Part shown: positions 1-13,100 of the stretch, piece by piece
Numbering within the stretch: the first letter of the stretch is position 1
Layout of the letters: every line of letters starts with the position of its first letter
Origin: Arion vulgaris
Lineage: Eukaryota > Mollusca > Gastropoda > Stylommatophora > Arionidae
DNA length: 64,000 nucleotides
Reading direction: 5' to 3'
Assembly: GCA_020796225.1 (NCBI GenBank)
Contig: CM036764.1
Coordinates: forward strand, 27,254,233 to 27,318,232
Notes under the pieces: model-generated
Databases searched by the model: none
Seen by the model: only the letters and a program-made list of their open reading frames with translations
What the model was told of the DNA's origin: nothing
Made by a program: the position numbers and the translations under genes

Positions 1-317
1 ATCATGGAATAAACAATCACAGTATAGCTTTATCATTAATAGTTATTACATCAAGGAGCAGTATAGCTACATCATCAATACCAGAGATTAGTTGTCTGTT
101 ATTTTACATCTATATTTATTTTCTATTCATGTCATAGTTGACACATACAGCATTCACACAAGTGTTCTCATTACTTCTGATCTCTGCCTTTCTACCAATG
201 ATATCCCATTGTCATTCTACACTCTTTTATTTCTTTTTTCAGTGTCCTTCTCCAGGTTTCTTGTTGACACTGTCTACTTCTTCTATCTATTTGTTGGTTA
301 TCATATTGCTGTTTTTG

Positions 318-797
318 CCGTGTGGTGCCGGGGCCTGCAAGGTAAACAAAGATTAGTACCACTGTGACCTACAAGGCATATAGTGCATGTCTGCCCAGCG
401 TGTTCGTAGCGCGTTGGACTATGGGTGACTATCCCTCTGTGTGTGTGGATTCAATTCCGCAGTATGGCAGAAAAAGTCACAGATTCCCCAGATATACGGT
501 GTTCGTGGCACCGAACCGAAGGGTTACGATGTCCATGGCACCGAGCAAGAGCTGAAAAGCTCAAGTGCTTCTGGATCGGAAAAAAAAAACAAAAAAAACA
601 AGGCATATAGTAAGAGGAGACTTATGTAGGACCTAGAGAAGCTATCCTAGTAAATAAAAAGCATTGCAGAAATCGAATGTGCTGGCCTACTTGTATGTGC
701 ATAACTGGCACAACGCACAATCGCTCTTAGGCTCAGATCACATACTAATCACACAGAGTGGTTAACAAGTAGTTGAAAGGGAGCGTTCAAAGAAGAA
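318..797 (+). mobile_element. SINE-D copy, interrupted at 384-610
   Basis: Starts CCGTGTGGTGCCGGGGCC and resumes after the nested SINE-C with the family body (CATTGCAGAAATCG, GTGCTGGCCTACTTGTATG, GCTCAGATCACATAC) and a GAAGAAG-like end. Full family layout, about 260 bases without the insert. Confidence 0.85.
384..597 (+). mobile_element. SINE-C copy nested in a SINE-D copy, 13-bp duplication
   Basis: tRNA-derived SINE: head with TAGCGCGTTGGACTA (A-box-like) and GATTCAATTCC (B-box-like), body GTTCGTGGCACCGAACCGAAG, and an A-rich end. The flanking direct repeat ACAAGGCATATAG is at 371-383 and 598-610. It splits the SINE-D copy at 318-797 and so is the younger insertion. Confidence 0.88.
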
Positions 798-961
798 AAA
801 CATTGCTGTTTTTACCAAGTGCCTGAAAAAATGCTGCACATGTTCAAACCATCTTCATCTGGTTGTAGTTGCCAGCGGTGTGCAATTAGTAGAATATTTT
901 AATTTTGTTAGTTGTGATATCAATAGAAACTGTTCAAAATGTAATAATTTATTGAATTTAG

Positions 962-1135
962 GAAGTAGCCAATCACCTGGCAAAGATGAGTGTTATAGCA
1001 TGTGGGAGACTGGCAGGTTTCTGTAGCAGTGAGAATGAACTAGCTACCCCTGACAATCCTTCAGTCAAAAAGTCTCTGTACTCACTGCTGACACCCTACT
1101 TAGCTAGGAAACTGTCCAATGAGAGCCCAGTTGAG
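962..1135 (+). CDS. DNAJC13: DNAJC13 exon (58 codons)
   Basis: Opens after the acceptor ending TTTAG at 961 and closes at GAG before the donor GTGAGT at 1136; phase 0 on both sides. It encodes an all-helical stretch beginning [19 protein letters not shown] and including [20 protein letters not shown], which matches the RME-8 segment before an IWN repeat. The next exon is 11 kb downstream. The preceding exon is not visible in the first 960 bases. Confidence 0.9.
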
Positions 1136-4100
1136 GTGAGTAACATTACCTAATTATTTTTGTATTAATCTCTGAGTTGTTTATTAAACTATTACATTTA
1201 TGATTCATTTAATTATAGATGTCAAAGACTTCAAGATTGTATTTATTTTATAAAGATCTGTTGTTTATGTCTTTTAAATAGAACAGGAAAAATGCAAACA
1301 TGTCACCATGAACACTGAAAGAACATTACTTAACACAATATTTCTCCCAACATTATGCTATCAGTGCCAAACATGGACACTGACATCAAATGATAGAAGA
1401 AAATTAGTTACGATAGAGGTGAAGTATCTATGCAGAATGCTGGGAGTATCAAGATGGGACCAGTTTAGAAATGAAGACATCAGGAAAAAAGTGGGTACAA
1501 CATCAGTACTGAACTTTATCAAGAAACAACAAATTCAATGTTTCGGCCACATAAGCAGATTATGAACAGACAGTGCACCTCAGAGAGCAATGTTACTCTG
1601 ATACAGTGGATACAAAGCAAAAAGCAGTCCATGCAAAAAGTGGACCTCAGAGATAACAGAGGTGAAGAAAAGCACTGTTTATGAAGCGCACACAAAATCC
1701 AGTTCTAGAAATTTCTTCTTATCTCGAAGCTGTGAGGCAAAACAGGATTATAGTAAAGATGAAAAAAAAAGGGCTTAAATGATATCTAAACAATGCGTTT
1801 AACAATTAAAAGGTAGAAAATATAGCAATGCTAGGCTGTGAAATAAAACAAGATTACTGGTGAAAATATCCCTGTAAAGCCAAAAACAAACTTACTTTTA
1901 AGCAGACGACAGAAGAAACATTTAAAGATGAGAAAACAGCTACAAGAAATAGACTTTCTAATGAGAGATGGAAATCACCCATATTTTGACAGTTTGTTTT
2001 CAAGCATGTAGGGATAAAATCATCTAATGAAAAATATCAGCAAGTACTAGCACTCGTCACAATACAAACCTTGATGGCAGAATAGATTTAGTTAAAAAAC
2101 TGAGAAAGCTTGTAAAATCGATATCACTGGACTCAGATTACTCCTAATAGATGCTCAGTCGCTGTCATCTTGCTGAAGGTCAATGTCAGAGCATTGTATT
2201 CAGGTTAACTTTGGCTTCAATTTCCACATTTTTCTCTTGCTCAGAAAGTCAGCACCAATTTGCAGCTGAGTGAACTGCCGAGTTGACAGTACTGGGATTT
2301 GAACCTCTTTGCATTTAGTTTTTGGTTCCAACTCGCTAACAACTGAGATGTGTCTAGTTCTTAATTTTATTTGCCGTTGTGTATGTTGCTCTGGTATCAG
2401 ATGAGAAATTTGTGGCCATGCTTTAAGTAGATCCTCAGTATTTTGCCAGTTTTTATAGAATTAAAAAAATGAGAGATGCATCATAATATTCCATGGTATC
2501 TTTCTGCATGACATGCCTGTCCGTAACTCTAGCAGTTTTAGTGGCATTTACAATAATGAAGTAATAACCATCCTAATAATGCTCATATCATAACCATATG
2601 TTCATTATAATGAACACATCTTTTTCACAGGCATTGCATCATCACCATGCTCACTTGCTTTACAGTATTATCAACCAATGATACTGATCAAATCTATAAC
2701 TATTTGGTCTAACTATTTGGTCTAACTATTTGGTCTTACTATTTGGCCTAACTATTTGGTCTTACTATTTGGTCTTACTATTTGGTTTTACTATTTGGTC
2801 TTACTATTTGGTCTTACTATTTGGTCTTACTATTTGGTCTAACTATTTGGTCTAACTATTGGCTTCTATTGGTCTTGTGACTGACAAATGTAATAAAGCG
2901 TCTGATGTTTTTGTGTGTACTTAACTCCTTGCGAACCAAACACCACACTAAGTGACTTTGGGTTGGATGCCTTTTTACCAGGAGCTACACTAAAGGCCAT
3001 TTTTTATTTTATTTAAAAAAACAAATGTCTTGTAAAAACATGGCTGTTGCCCTGGTACACTAAGAGTTAATGTGTAATGTATAATTAAATGTTGTACTAT
3101 CTCCGAGTCTGTCCTATGTGTGAGCTGGACAAATCAATTATCAAATGGACAAGATCTTATACAGAAAGACAATTAGTCAACTGCTAGAAAAGATAAGAAT
3201 ATATCAAATGCACTGACATGGTCCTTATATGAGACATCAAAGTCTGTTATACAAAATACTGGAAGGTAAAAATAAAAGGAAGAAGAAGAAGAGAACATCC
3301 AATGAACACTTGCGGCATTATTGGGATTCAGAATTATTTTTACTATATTAATAAATCCTGGAAATGTTACGAATGTAGAGAAAGTTATTGAGAAAGTGGT
3401 GACAATGCTTGGGGTGTGACTTGCTGCTATTGATCGTAACTGGGACTGTGTTTTAAAAGGGTTTTAAAGCCGAAGGATTGACTTCATTGCACCGGTTTTA
3501 CCCTATATGGCTCGACCCCTTTCTACAGAAATGGCACGCCATCTGCATAGAGTATTGCACAAAGCACGAACTCCGTAGCTCCAGCAACAATCCTAGGGTC
3601 TCTGGAAAAAACTCACTCGTGAACAGACAGGCGCAGTATGGATTCGAACCCGCGACCTTCAACTCACAAAGGCAAAGGGCTTAACCACTTAGCCACAGAG
3701 ACCCCTGTCACAGTAACTGTTATTGTCACAATAGCTGTTATTGTGACAGCAGCTGTTTTTGTCACAACAGTTGTTACTGTTAGATCAACTGTTATTGTCA
3801 TATCAACTGTTATTCACTAGCTGTTTTAGTTACTGATGGTGTTTGATATATCCATTGTTACTATGCTAGTAAAGCGCTATATCCAAACTCTAGTTCTTCA
3901 TGTGTATGCTAGCTGATAATGTAGCCATAGTTATCACTGTTTCCATGCCATTTATCTACTCTAGTGTGGCGGGGAAGAAAGGTCACAATGGGTAAGAAAT
4001 CATTTGTTGTAAATTGGGATACAGATGCTAATATGTGTAACTTCTTTTATTTGCTGTCATATACTTTCAAATTTTTGTAGTTGGAGAGTAGCCACCCATA

Positions 4101-7100
4101 CGTAGTAGAGTACGTCACATGTTACCAATTGTCGTGTAGATTATATGTGCATGTATGTTGTTTATCACAATGTTTATCACATTTTCAGTTCTGGTTTGCT
4201 GATACTGACAGTTACTTCTATCATCTTATTCACATTATCTATTACCCCTAATGAGTCTCTGTATATGCTCTGTCCATTTAATCACCTTATTCACATTATC
4301 TATAACCTGTAATGAGTCTCTGTATATGATCTGTCCATTTAGCCACCTTGTTCACATTATCTATGACCTGTAATGAGTCTCTGTATATGCTCTGTCCATT
4401 TAGTCACCTTATTCACATTATCTATGACCTGTAATGAGTCTCTGTATATGATCTGTCCATTTAGCCACCTTATTCACATTATCTATGACCTGTAATGAGT
4501 CTCTGTATATGCTCTGTCCATTTAATCACCTTATTCACATTATCTATGACCTGTAATGAATCTCTGTATATGCTCTGTCCATTTAATCACCTTATTCACA
4601 TTATCTATGACCCCAAAATGAGTCTCTGTATAAGCTCTGTATATGCCTTTGTCACCGTCAGCACTTCCATTGTCATGCTACTTGTCATATAAAATGCACC
4701 ACTGGCTTCCTTGACCATTCTGCTGTATGAGCTTGCAGAGACTTCTCATTACAATGCAATAGAAACTATTTGTTCTCATTTCTGTTAAGTGTGATAAATT
4801 TCCTTTGTATATTGACTTCTATTAGTTCTTCTTCATTTGTCTTGTTAGTTATCTACATTGTTCTGATCGTTCTACTGTGAAACCACATATATTTGATCTC
4901 AAGAATGCTTCTTGTTTTGTTTATATACTGTACATTATTTACTTTCATTAGACATGATTGCCTTTATGTAACATTTTAGACTGCTATTATTTGCTTGCAT
5001 TGAAAAGGACTTGTATAATTTTGTATTTGTAATGTATGTTTTTCCATTCTTAAAACAAAAGTGCTAATGTTTTCACTCATAGATTATGAGAAGCCTTTAT
5101 ATATTTTTAACTAAACCATGTAAAACAGTACAATGTTTGAAATAAGCATGATCAGTGTCAACTATATCTTATATATTTCTATCTTACCCGTGTCTAACAG
5201 TAAATTTAGACATTCCTATCTTACCTGTGTCTAACAGTAAATTTATACATAAGTACTTGTTATTGCAGTAAAAATTGTATATGGATAAGGATAGGAAAAA
5301 AATGATACTTATGTCAGATGTGCAGAATTTTACATAGATATTTTACCCATTATCTGCTTTAGCTGCACAAAAAATCTAAAAGAATTTACAATTTTTGTGT
5401 GTGTACAGAGTATTTATTTACACTGTATGATGTAAAAAAAAATTATGTCATTCGACTCAATTGCAACCATTGTGTATTCGTTGTAATAGTATTTTTGTTA
5501 TAGATATTCAAATGCGTGTGTGTATCTTTATGTATATATATATATATATATATATCTCTAGAGTAAAGGAATCCTTTTTATACCACATGGTATATAGGGT
5601 AATGCAGTGTTAGGCCTATATTTTTCATTGACCTTCGGAACACAATGGGTGATGTGATCAACATCACACTGGTCATCTTTACTTCCCAGTGCTGTTCCTG
5701 GTACCCAATTGAGGCTAGGTCAACCTGAGAGCTGTTACAGTCTGAAACATTCTAAATCCACCATTGAATTGAACCCAGACCACTAGCCTAAAAAAAAAGT
5801 TGACTAGCAAATATATATATATAGTTTTGTGTAGTATGTAGTTGTGATCCAATAATAACAGAAGCTACAGAACTGATGATAATGATGATGATGAACATGA
5901 GGATGATGATATTGAAGCAATCTATAAAAAAAACTATACACTTCTTATTCATGTGTATATGTATAACTAACATGAGATACCAGTTTACCAATTTCTAAAT
6001 TTGATGATTTTGTAAATTGCACTTAGATCCACTTAATTTTACAGACTGGATATTAATAATTGAAAATGAAATTATTACTTAAATTTGCGTTTAATTCCAG
6101 GACTTTAAACTTTCATTTATTTGAATATTGATTTTCTGCAATGACTTTCTACAATAACTGTCTGGTCAGAGAAATCACCTTCATTTTTGTCCCTGGTCAC
6201 GCAAGAGTTAGTGGTAATGAACGAACTGATAGATTGGCTGGCATTGCTCCAATATCAGAGAAAACTGCCATGGACCTAAATGACATTCTTAACGCATTGA
6301 GTCTTTGCGGGTAGAGGAGTTTCAGGGCTGTGAATCCTGCTCACTGACCAGATTGAGAGAGATGGGTATCAATATTGGTTCAGTCCGAAAAGAACGACAT
6401 AGCAAATATGTAAAGATATTAATTAATGAACATTGAACTGGTGTGTTGGGCAGCTGAATGCTGCTGGATTTGTTGAGGCGGAGATCGGAGAACACACATG
6501 GATGTGTCCAGAACGCTATGATAATAGTCGTCATATAACTGATAACTGCCTGGTTTTGTTTGCTATGTGCATATTATTCTAGCGATCTGATTAAAGCTTA
6601 GAAATTTCATTTTATAGAAGTTGTTATGGATCAGATAGCAAGAAAGTATTTGATACTGATAACCCTCATGAGAGTCAAAGTCTTGATTATCTGTACATTG
6701 CTGTGGAGGGCTCAGGTCATGATGAACAGTGGGTCATATTGTTTGTGCATTTGTGGACCATATTCCAAAGTAGTTGCTGTACAGTGAGCTTGGTAATGAA
6801 AAACAGACTTTTAGAGGACATGAAAAAAAATTCTTTGCACATTCCCAAAATGTGTAATTGAAAATCTTCATCATTAACATGAGAGACATTTTAACAGGAC
6901 TTTTCCACCTTGCACAACAACATCACTCAAAGTATCTGCATTATGGGTTCTTAAATAATTGCTGGGGCAGAATGGAGGCAGGATGTCTTAAAGGATAGAT
7001 GTGTTAACTTGCCTGCTGTCAGCTTTGATATTGTGTCTTCTTCTTCTCCTCCACCATTTACTTCTTTATATCGGGGAGGGGGAGGTTAGTGATCTTGTGT

Positions 7101-10100
7101 GTGCTTGTTTTAATGCACTTTGTAATCTGTTATTCATTTTCTTAAGACTGCTCTTGATGCCATCACTCCATCTTTTACATGCTCTTCCTCTTTTCTCGCT
7201 ATACTTTTTCAGTGTAGTTCTCTGTCGAAGTCAATACTAGAGCATGCATGTCAGGTGTCCAAACCATTTAATCTGTTGTTATTTTATGAATTGCATGACT
7301 GGTTTCACATCCAGTCTTCTTCTGATTTCTTCATTTCTAATTTTATCTCTTATTCTCACTCCTGCAGCTCTTTTAAAACACCTCATCTCCGTCATTATGA
7401 TTTCCCACTCACTAGCTGCTGTTATTGGCCATTGATATTGTGTCAGCTTTGATATTGTTACATGTCACTTGTGACAGAAACTTTGGTCCCAGCATAGTAC
7501 AGTATAGTCACCTTCTAACACACTCTAGAGTTGTAACAACATATAATGGAAGATATTATCATCTTAACTTGTGATGGTTGACTATTGTTATTAAATTCCT
7601 TAAAGCATGTTTGTAGCTTCCAATCTATATCATATAATATGCATGCTTCTCTCTTCTAAACTCTAAACTTGTTTCTGGCATCAAACTACATTGTCATGAA
7701 TTTATTATATACAATTCTATCTTACTCTTTAATAAATCATTTGCCAGCGTGCCCAGCGTGTTCGTAGCGCGTTGGACTACGGGTGACAAGTCCTCTGTAA
7801 GTGCGGGTTCAACTCCGCGGACTGGCAGAAAAGCTACAGGTTCCCCAGATTTACGGTGTTCGTGGCACCGAGCCGAAGGATTACGATGTCCATGACACCA
7901 AGCCGAAGATCTTTCAGCTCAAGTGCTTCTGGATCTAAAAAAAAAAATAAAAAAATAAAAAATAATTTCACATTATAGCGTAATCTAAATTTGATTCTCT
8001 ACATATTATAGTTTACACTGTAATGGATTCATTACATGAGATATTAACAGAATAATGGATTCATTACATGAGATATTAGCAGAAACTGTAATGAATTCAT
8101 TACATACTATTCTTCTCTAGATGAGGAATAAACTAACCAATTCAGTGCACTATACATTAGCTTCTAGACTTGACTAGTCTGGTACACTAACAATTTTCAA
8201 GCTTGCAATCATATTGCTATGAATGTATTGTGTGCTTGCTTATTATCGCTCAAGATGTATTTTGAGTGATCTTTAATGTGTACATATTAGAAATAATATA
8301 TTTACAGTTGTCATATTTGACCTGTATGTATCTGTTTGATTTCCATGCACATTATCACTTACTTAGTCGTTACTAGAGTAGTTATGTTTGACATATATAT
8401 ATAAATATATATGCTTCTTTTTCTGTGTTCACTTGTAGATATTAATTTAAAATGACATAAAGAGAACAGCGATTCGATGAAGGCTGTTTGTGTGTTTTTT
8501 AAAAACATTTATATGCACATATTTACTAACATGTTAGTCACTCTCCTTTTACAATGGAGTGTGCAGGTTAACCAGAAGAAGGTTACAGAATTATTATCAG
8601 TTATTTTTGTCTGGTTCTTCCTCGAACGCTCCATATCGACCACTTGTTAACCACTCTGTGTGATTGGTATGTGATCCACGCCTAAGAGCGATTGTAGATT
8701 TTGCCAGTTGTGCGCCTTCAGGTTGCCAGTAGGCCAGCACATCCGATTTCTGCTTCACTTTTTATTTACTAGGTAGCTTCCTAGGCCCCTACCTCAGGCG
8801 CCTCTTATGACATGCCTTGTAGGTTGCAGTGTTACTATTCTTTGCTCCCCTTACGAGCCTGACAACACATGGGCAGTCTGATTCTAGTCTGTTCTTCTAT
8901 CCATCAATTCATCCGTGACCAGAGACATGAAACAATCAATGGTTATCACATATTTTTGGCTACTGTCCTTCTAGCCATCCATTCATCTTTGACCAGGGAC
9001 AGATGAAGGGATAGATGAAGCAATCATATGTTCTCACATCATTTTTCTGTAAGTCTGCAGTAATGATAGATTGTCAGATGTACATATCCCTCGATGCACC
9101 CCATAAGTGATCTCACTTTCATCACCATAGCTGACACACTCCATCATTGACAGATCAAGTTGTAGAATCCTAATACATCAGATCTTGTTGTATTGCTTAC
9201 TATTATTGTATTTGTCTAACCAGTTTAGAAGTTTTAAAAGTAATTACTTGAAGATTATGTGTTCACTTGCAGTTGTGATAGTCACCACATTTCATGTTTG
9301 ATATAAAGTGATATATATTGTTTCTTGACTTTTCTCTTATCGTATGATTCTCAGATTGTGATTGGTTTTGTCTTGTAATTGTATATTCTTGCACTATGCA
9401 TGATTCAGTCTACACGTTTAGTTGTAAGTAATTGTGTTAGTTAATAGTCAGTCAAGGAAATAGTTAGTGTACGACTCCAGTTGACGGATTAGACACCGAG
9501 CCATTGCACCTGTCAGTCAATGAAATATTTAATCAGTGGAGTGGTCTATAGGTAGACTAGCGAGTCATTAAGTCAGTCAATGAACCAGTCATTTAGTGAA
9601 CCTGTTTGGGACTAGACTAGTCATTTATTTGACTTGTTAATTAGTCAGTGAATGAAAAGAGAATGTTATGGTATGCTATGTTATGCAATTGACGTCATTG
9701 CCCATTGGGCATTCCCATGCATGCTCTGTCCTCCTCTGCAGCAGCCATCCCAAAGTCCACTTGCTCACCATACCCATGAACAGTTGATTAGTATATCTTC
9801 TCTCTCTACTGTGTATTAATATCTACTGTTTAGTTGAATACAGTAGTTAATCATTGTGCTTAATTTGCCAATAAACTTTGTTAAAAGAATACAATATCTG
9901 CAGAAATTACACACAACTCCTACTGATACCCATAGCTTACATCACTGTTACATTGAAGATTTGAAAAGAAATTTGTCAATGCTGCAGAACATGTTTCAAA
10001 GCTGCAGAACATGTTTCAAAGCTGCAGAACATGTTTCAAAGCTGCAGAATGTGTTGAAGACACCCATCAGTCAGTGTCTCAGTTTAATTAAACTATACAC

Positions 10101-13100
10101 ATTTTTTAACATGATTGCCAATGCAATAAAACAATGTGCAGATGGAGACTGTCAATGATTGTTTGTTAAAGACTTCAGAAATAATGTGTCTAGGTAAAAT
10201 GTGATGTGTAACTTACATAAGCTTATCATGCTTTCCTGTTGCCCAGAGAATGAATAAGATGTTCCACAAGTTAACAATTGCAACAACAACAAAACATGTC
10301 TCCATAAATTGCTAATGAAAGCAACAATCAACAGACATTGTACAGTAATGTTCTTGATGCAATGTGTAGATTTATCTAATAGATTTAGTGTAGATTTATA
10401 GTGTAGACTTATTTAATTGCTCCTGAATAGAGTTAGCCCAAGCTGCTGCTTTGCATGACACTACCAGCGGGCAGGGTATACTTCAAACCGTTTCAGAATT
10501 ACACACCAATTTAAATTTACTATTTAAAAAACGTGTAGGCTCAACAAATCAACAGTATACCTTTATTGCTTGAAAACTAATCAGGATTTGTATCTCTGGT
10601 TGAAAACCAACCATAGCAGTAACAAATTAGTTCACCAATAGACCTGATATCATTTCACTACATCATTCATCTGTAAGTCTTGTGTAACCATGTAAATCTC
10701 AGAGTATCTCTGGCTATAAATCTGCAGTCTGACTTGCAACTAATCTTCATGCATGAGCGCTAATCTGTACACTCAAGAGATTCTTCATTTAAAGTATTAA
10801 ATTTTATTTAATTATTTTGGTTTTTTTATTGATTGATGATTGATTGATTGATTGATGATTGATTGATTGATTGATAATCAGAGAACAATGATTCAGTATT
10901 AAATATAATGGTATAAATAGATTTCAATGCTATGTAAAATTATTGCTTACCCAAACACAGCTTAATGGGATTAATAAATAATATATTGTCTGATTTATAT
11001 TCTGTCAGGTTAATGACTTAAATAATATTATTAATAAATTTAATTTGCATGATTAAACGCAACTTAACAATGAATTACAGTTGTTCAAGTTGAAGCATAT
11101 TGAAAATTCAACTAATTATTACTTACCAAATATAACTTAATAATATTAATAAATAATTGGCTGACTTATATTCTATGATGTTAATGACTAATAAATAATA
11201 TCGTTAATAATTTTAATTTGCATGATTAAACGTAACTTAATGACAAATTACAGTTGTTCAAACTGAAACATGTTGATAATGTTTGCAACTGACATGCCAT
11301 CAAGATGGTTTGGCAATCCTTGTACAAGATATATAATAGCCGTCCATCGCAAGCGATGATGACAACAATCTCAGACGTGTACTGTTGCACCTCTCTGGTG
11401 TGTGCGGAGGTGACTGTAGAGTCCAATCCTAGAACAGAATCCCGACCACAGGTGGGGCATACATGATCAAGGTTAGACATGTGCGTGTTATGTGCTCTGT
11501 CTTTTCGCGCTGCTCGTTTTCTCTGTGACTCAACAATACGATGACTCTCAGCTATTCGGGTTCCTCTTTTGTTGTTACAGCGCCACATTTGGCGATCTTG
11601 CGCAAGGATTCCCAGCACGTATTGTCTATATCGAAGCATTTCAGAGACACTTTAAGAGTGTCTTTAAAGCGGTTTTTCTGTCCACCAGCTAAACGTCTGC
11701 CCCCTTCAAGCTCGCCATACATCAACTGTTTTGGGATGCGTTTATCAGGCATTCGAGCAACGTGACCGACCCATCTCAGTTGGGCCTTCTGCAACAGGGT
11801 GTTGACGCTTGGGATCTTTGCTCTTGTGAGGACTTCGCTGTCTGGAATTTTGTCCTGCCAGTTTATTTTTAGTATTCTTCGTAGACAGCTTGTGTGGAAA
11901 TGGTTTAATTTTCTTGCGTGTCTGCTATACACTGTCCATGTCTCGCTTGCGTACAGCAGCGTGGTTAGCACTATGGCCTGGTAAACTTTCAGCTTTGATC
12001 AACAAGATATATACCTATATAACAAGTCATCATGTGCAAAATGAAAATTATAAAGAACATTGATAAACAGTGTTACCTACTAAGTGTTGGTCTTTTCGCT
12101 GCCTAATTGACTCAAACTGGAACCTTCTTCCAGTTTATATCATAACATGTCAGCATTTTTCACTAATGCCTCCGACACTCATGTAATGTCTGCATGTAGA
12201 AAGTCTTATATTTTGTGATATCTTAATCAACAGCTGCTCAAGATTCTGAACAGCAACACAGAGAATCCTTATCTGATATGGGACAATGGAACACGGGCTC
12301 AGCTCTGTGAATATCTCGGAGACCAGCAACAAAATATCATCAAAACGGTAAATGCTGCATTATCTTAAAGTCCATGATATTTATGTTGTATAACTTATCT
12401 TATTACGTACATTTAGACTGCTATTCTTCTCTTGCATATCATTATCATCATCATCTTGTGCTGGCTCTCATAGACGGTCATGAATCTCCAGAAATATCTT
12501 TTCTTGGTGCTGACTTAGGAAGCATATTCACAGAAGACGGAAAACTGGATGAGAGATAGAGGCTAGAGTACAAAAAGCAAATGCTGTAACCTACCAGCTA
12601 GCCCCATTGTTAAGGCACCCAAAAATTTCACAGGCAGCTAAGCAACAGATGATCAACAGCATTTTTATACCTACTTTGTGTTACAGAGCCAAACATGGAC
12701 ATTGAGCAAAGCGCAGTCACAAAAAATAACTACATGAGAAATGCGTTGCCTGCGAAAAGTTATCAACAACACAAGAAAAGACAGAATCACCAACATCAGC
12801 ATAAGAAAGAAAGTTGGCACAAAACCGTGCTTGAATTACATAGATAAACAAGGAATGAAGTGGTTTGGCCACTTAATAAGAATGCATCCAAACTCTAAAG
12901 TATACAGAGTCTTCTACAACAGAACATTGGGAAAGAAGGCAAAAGATAGACCACGGAAAAGATGGTTAGATGGCGTAGCAGAATCCTGTGAAAGAGCAAA
13001 GATAACAATCACACAAGCCACCAGAACAGCGCAAGACAAAACAGAAAACCACGACACTGGGCAACAACCCGGTAGCAGTGTGACGACAAAAGAAAGAAGA

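Noticed and set aside
4228..4632. CRISPR-like array
   Set aside because: Units are adjacent with no unique spacers, and the DNA is eukaryotic.
7001..7452. Leucine-rich membrane-like ORFs on + strand
   Set aside because: Antisense to a LINE tail whose Lys/Arg/Glu-rich codons look hydrophobic when read in reverse.
9856..10158. 100-codon ORF
   Set aside because: Driven by a 20-bp array; no recognisable domain and located in the large first DNAJC13 intron.
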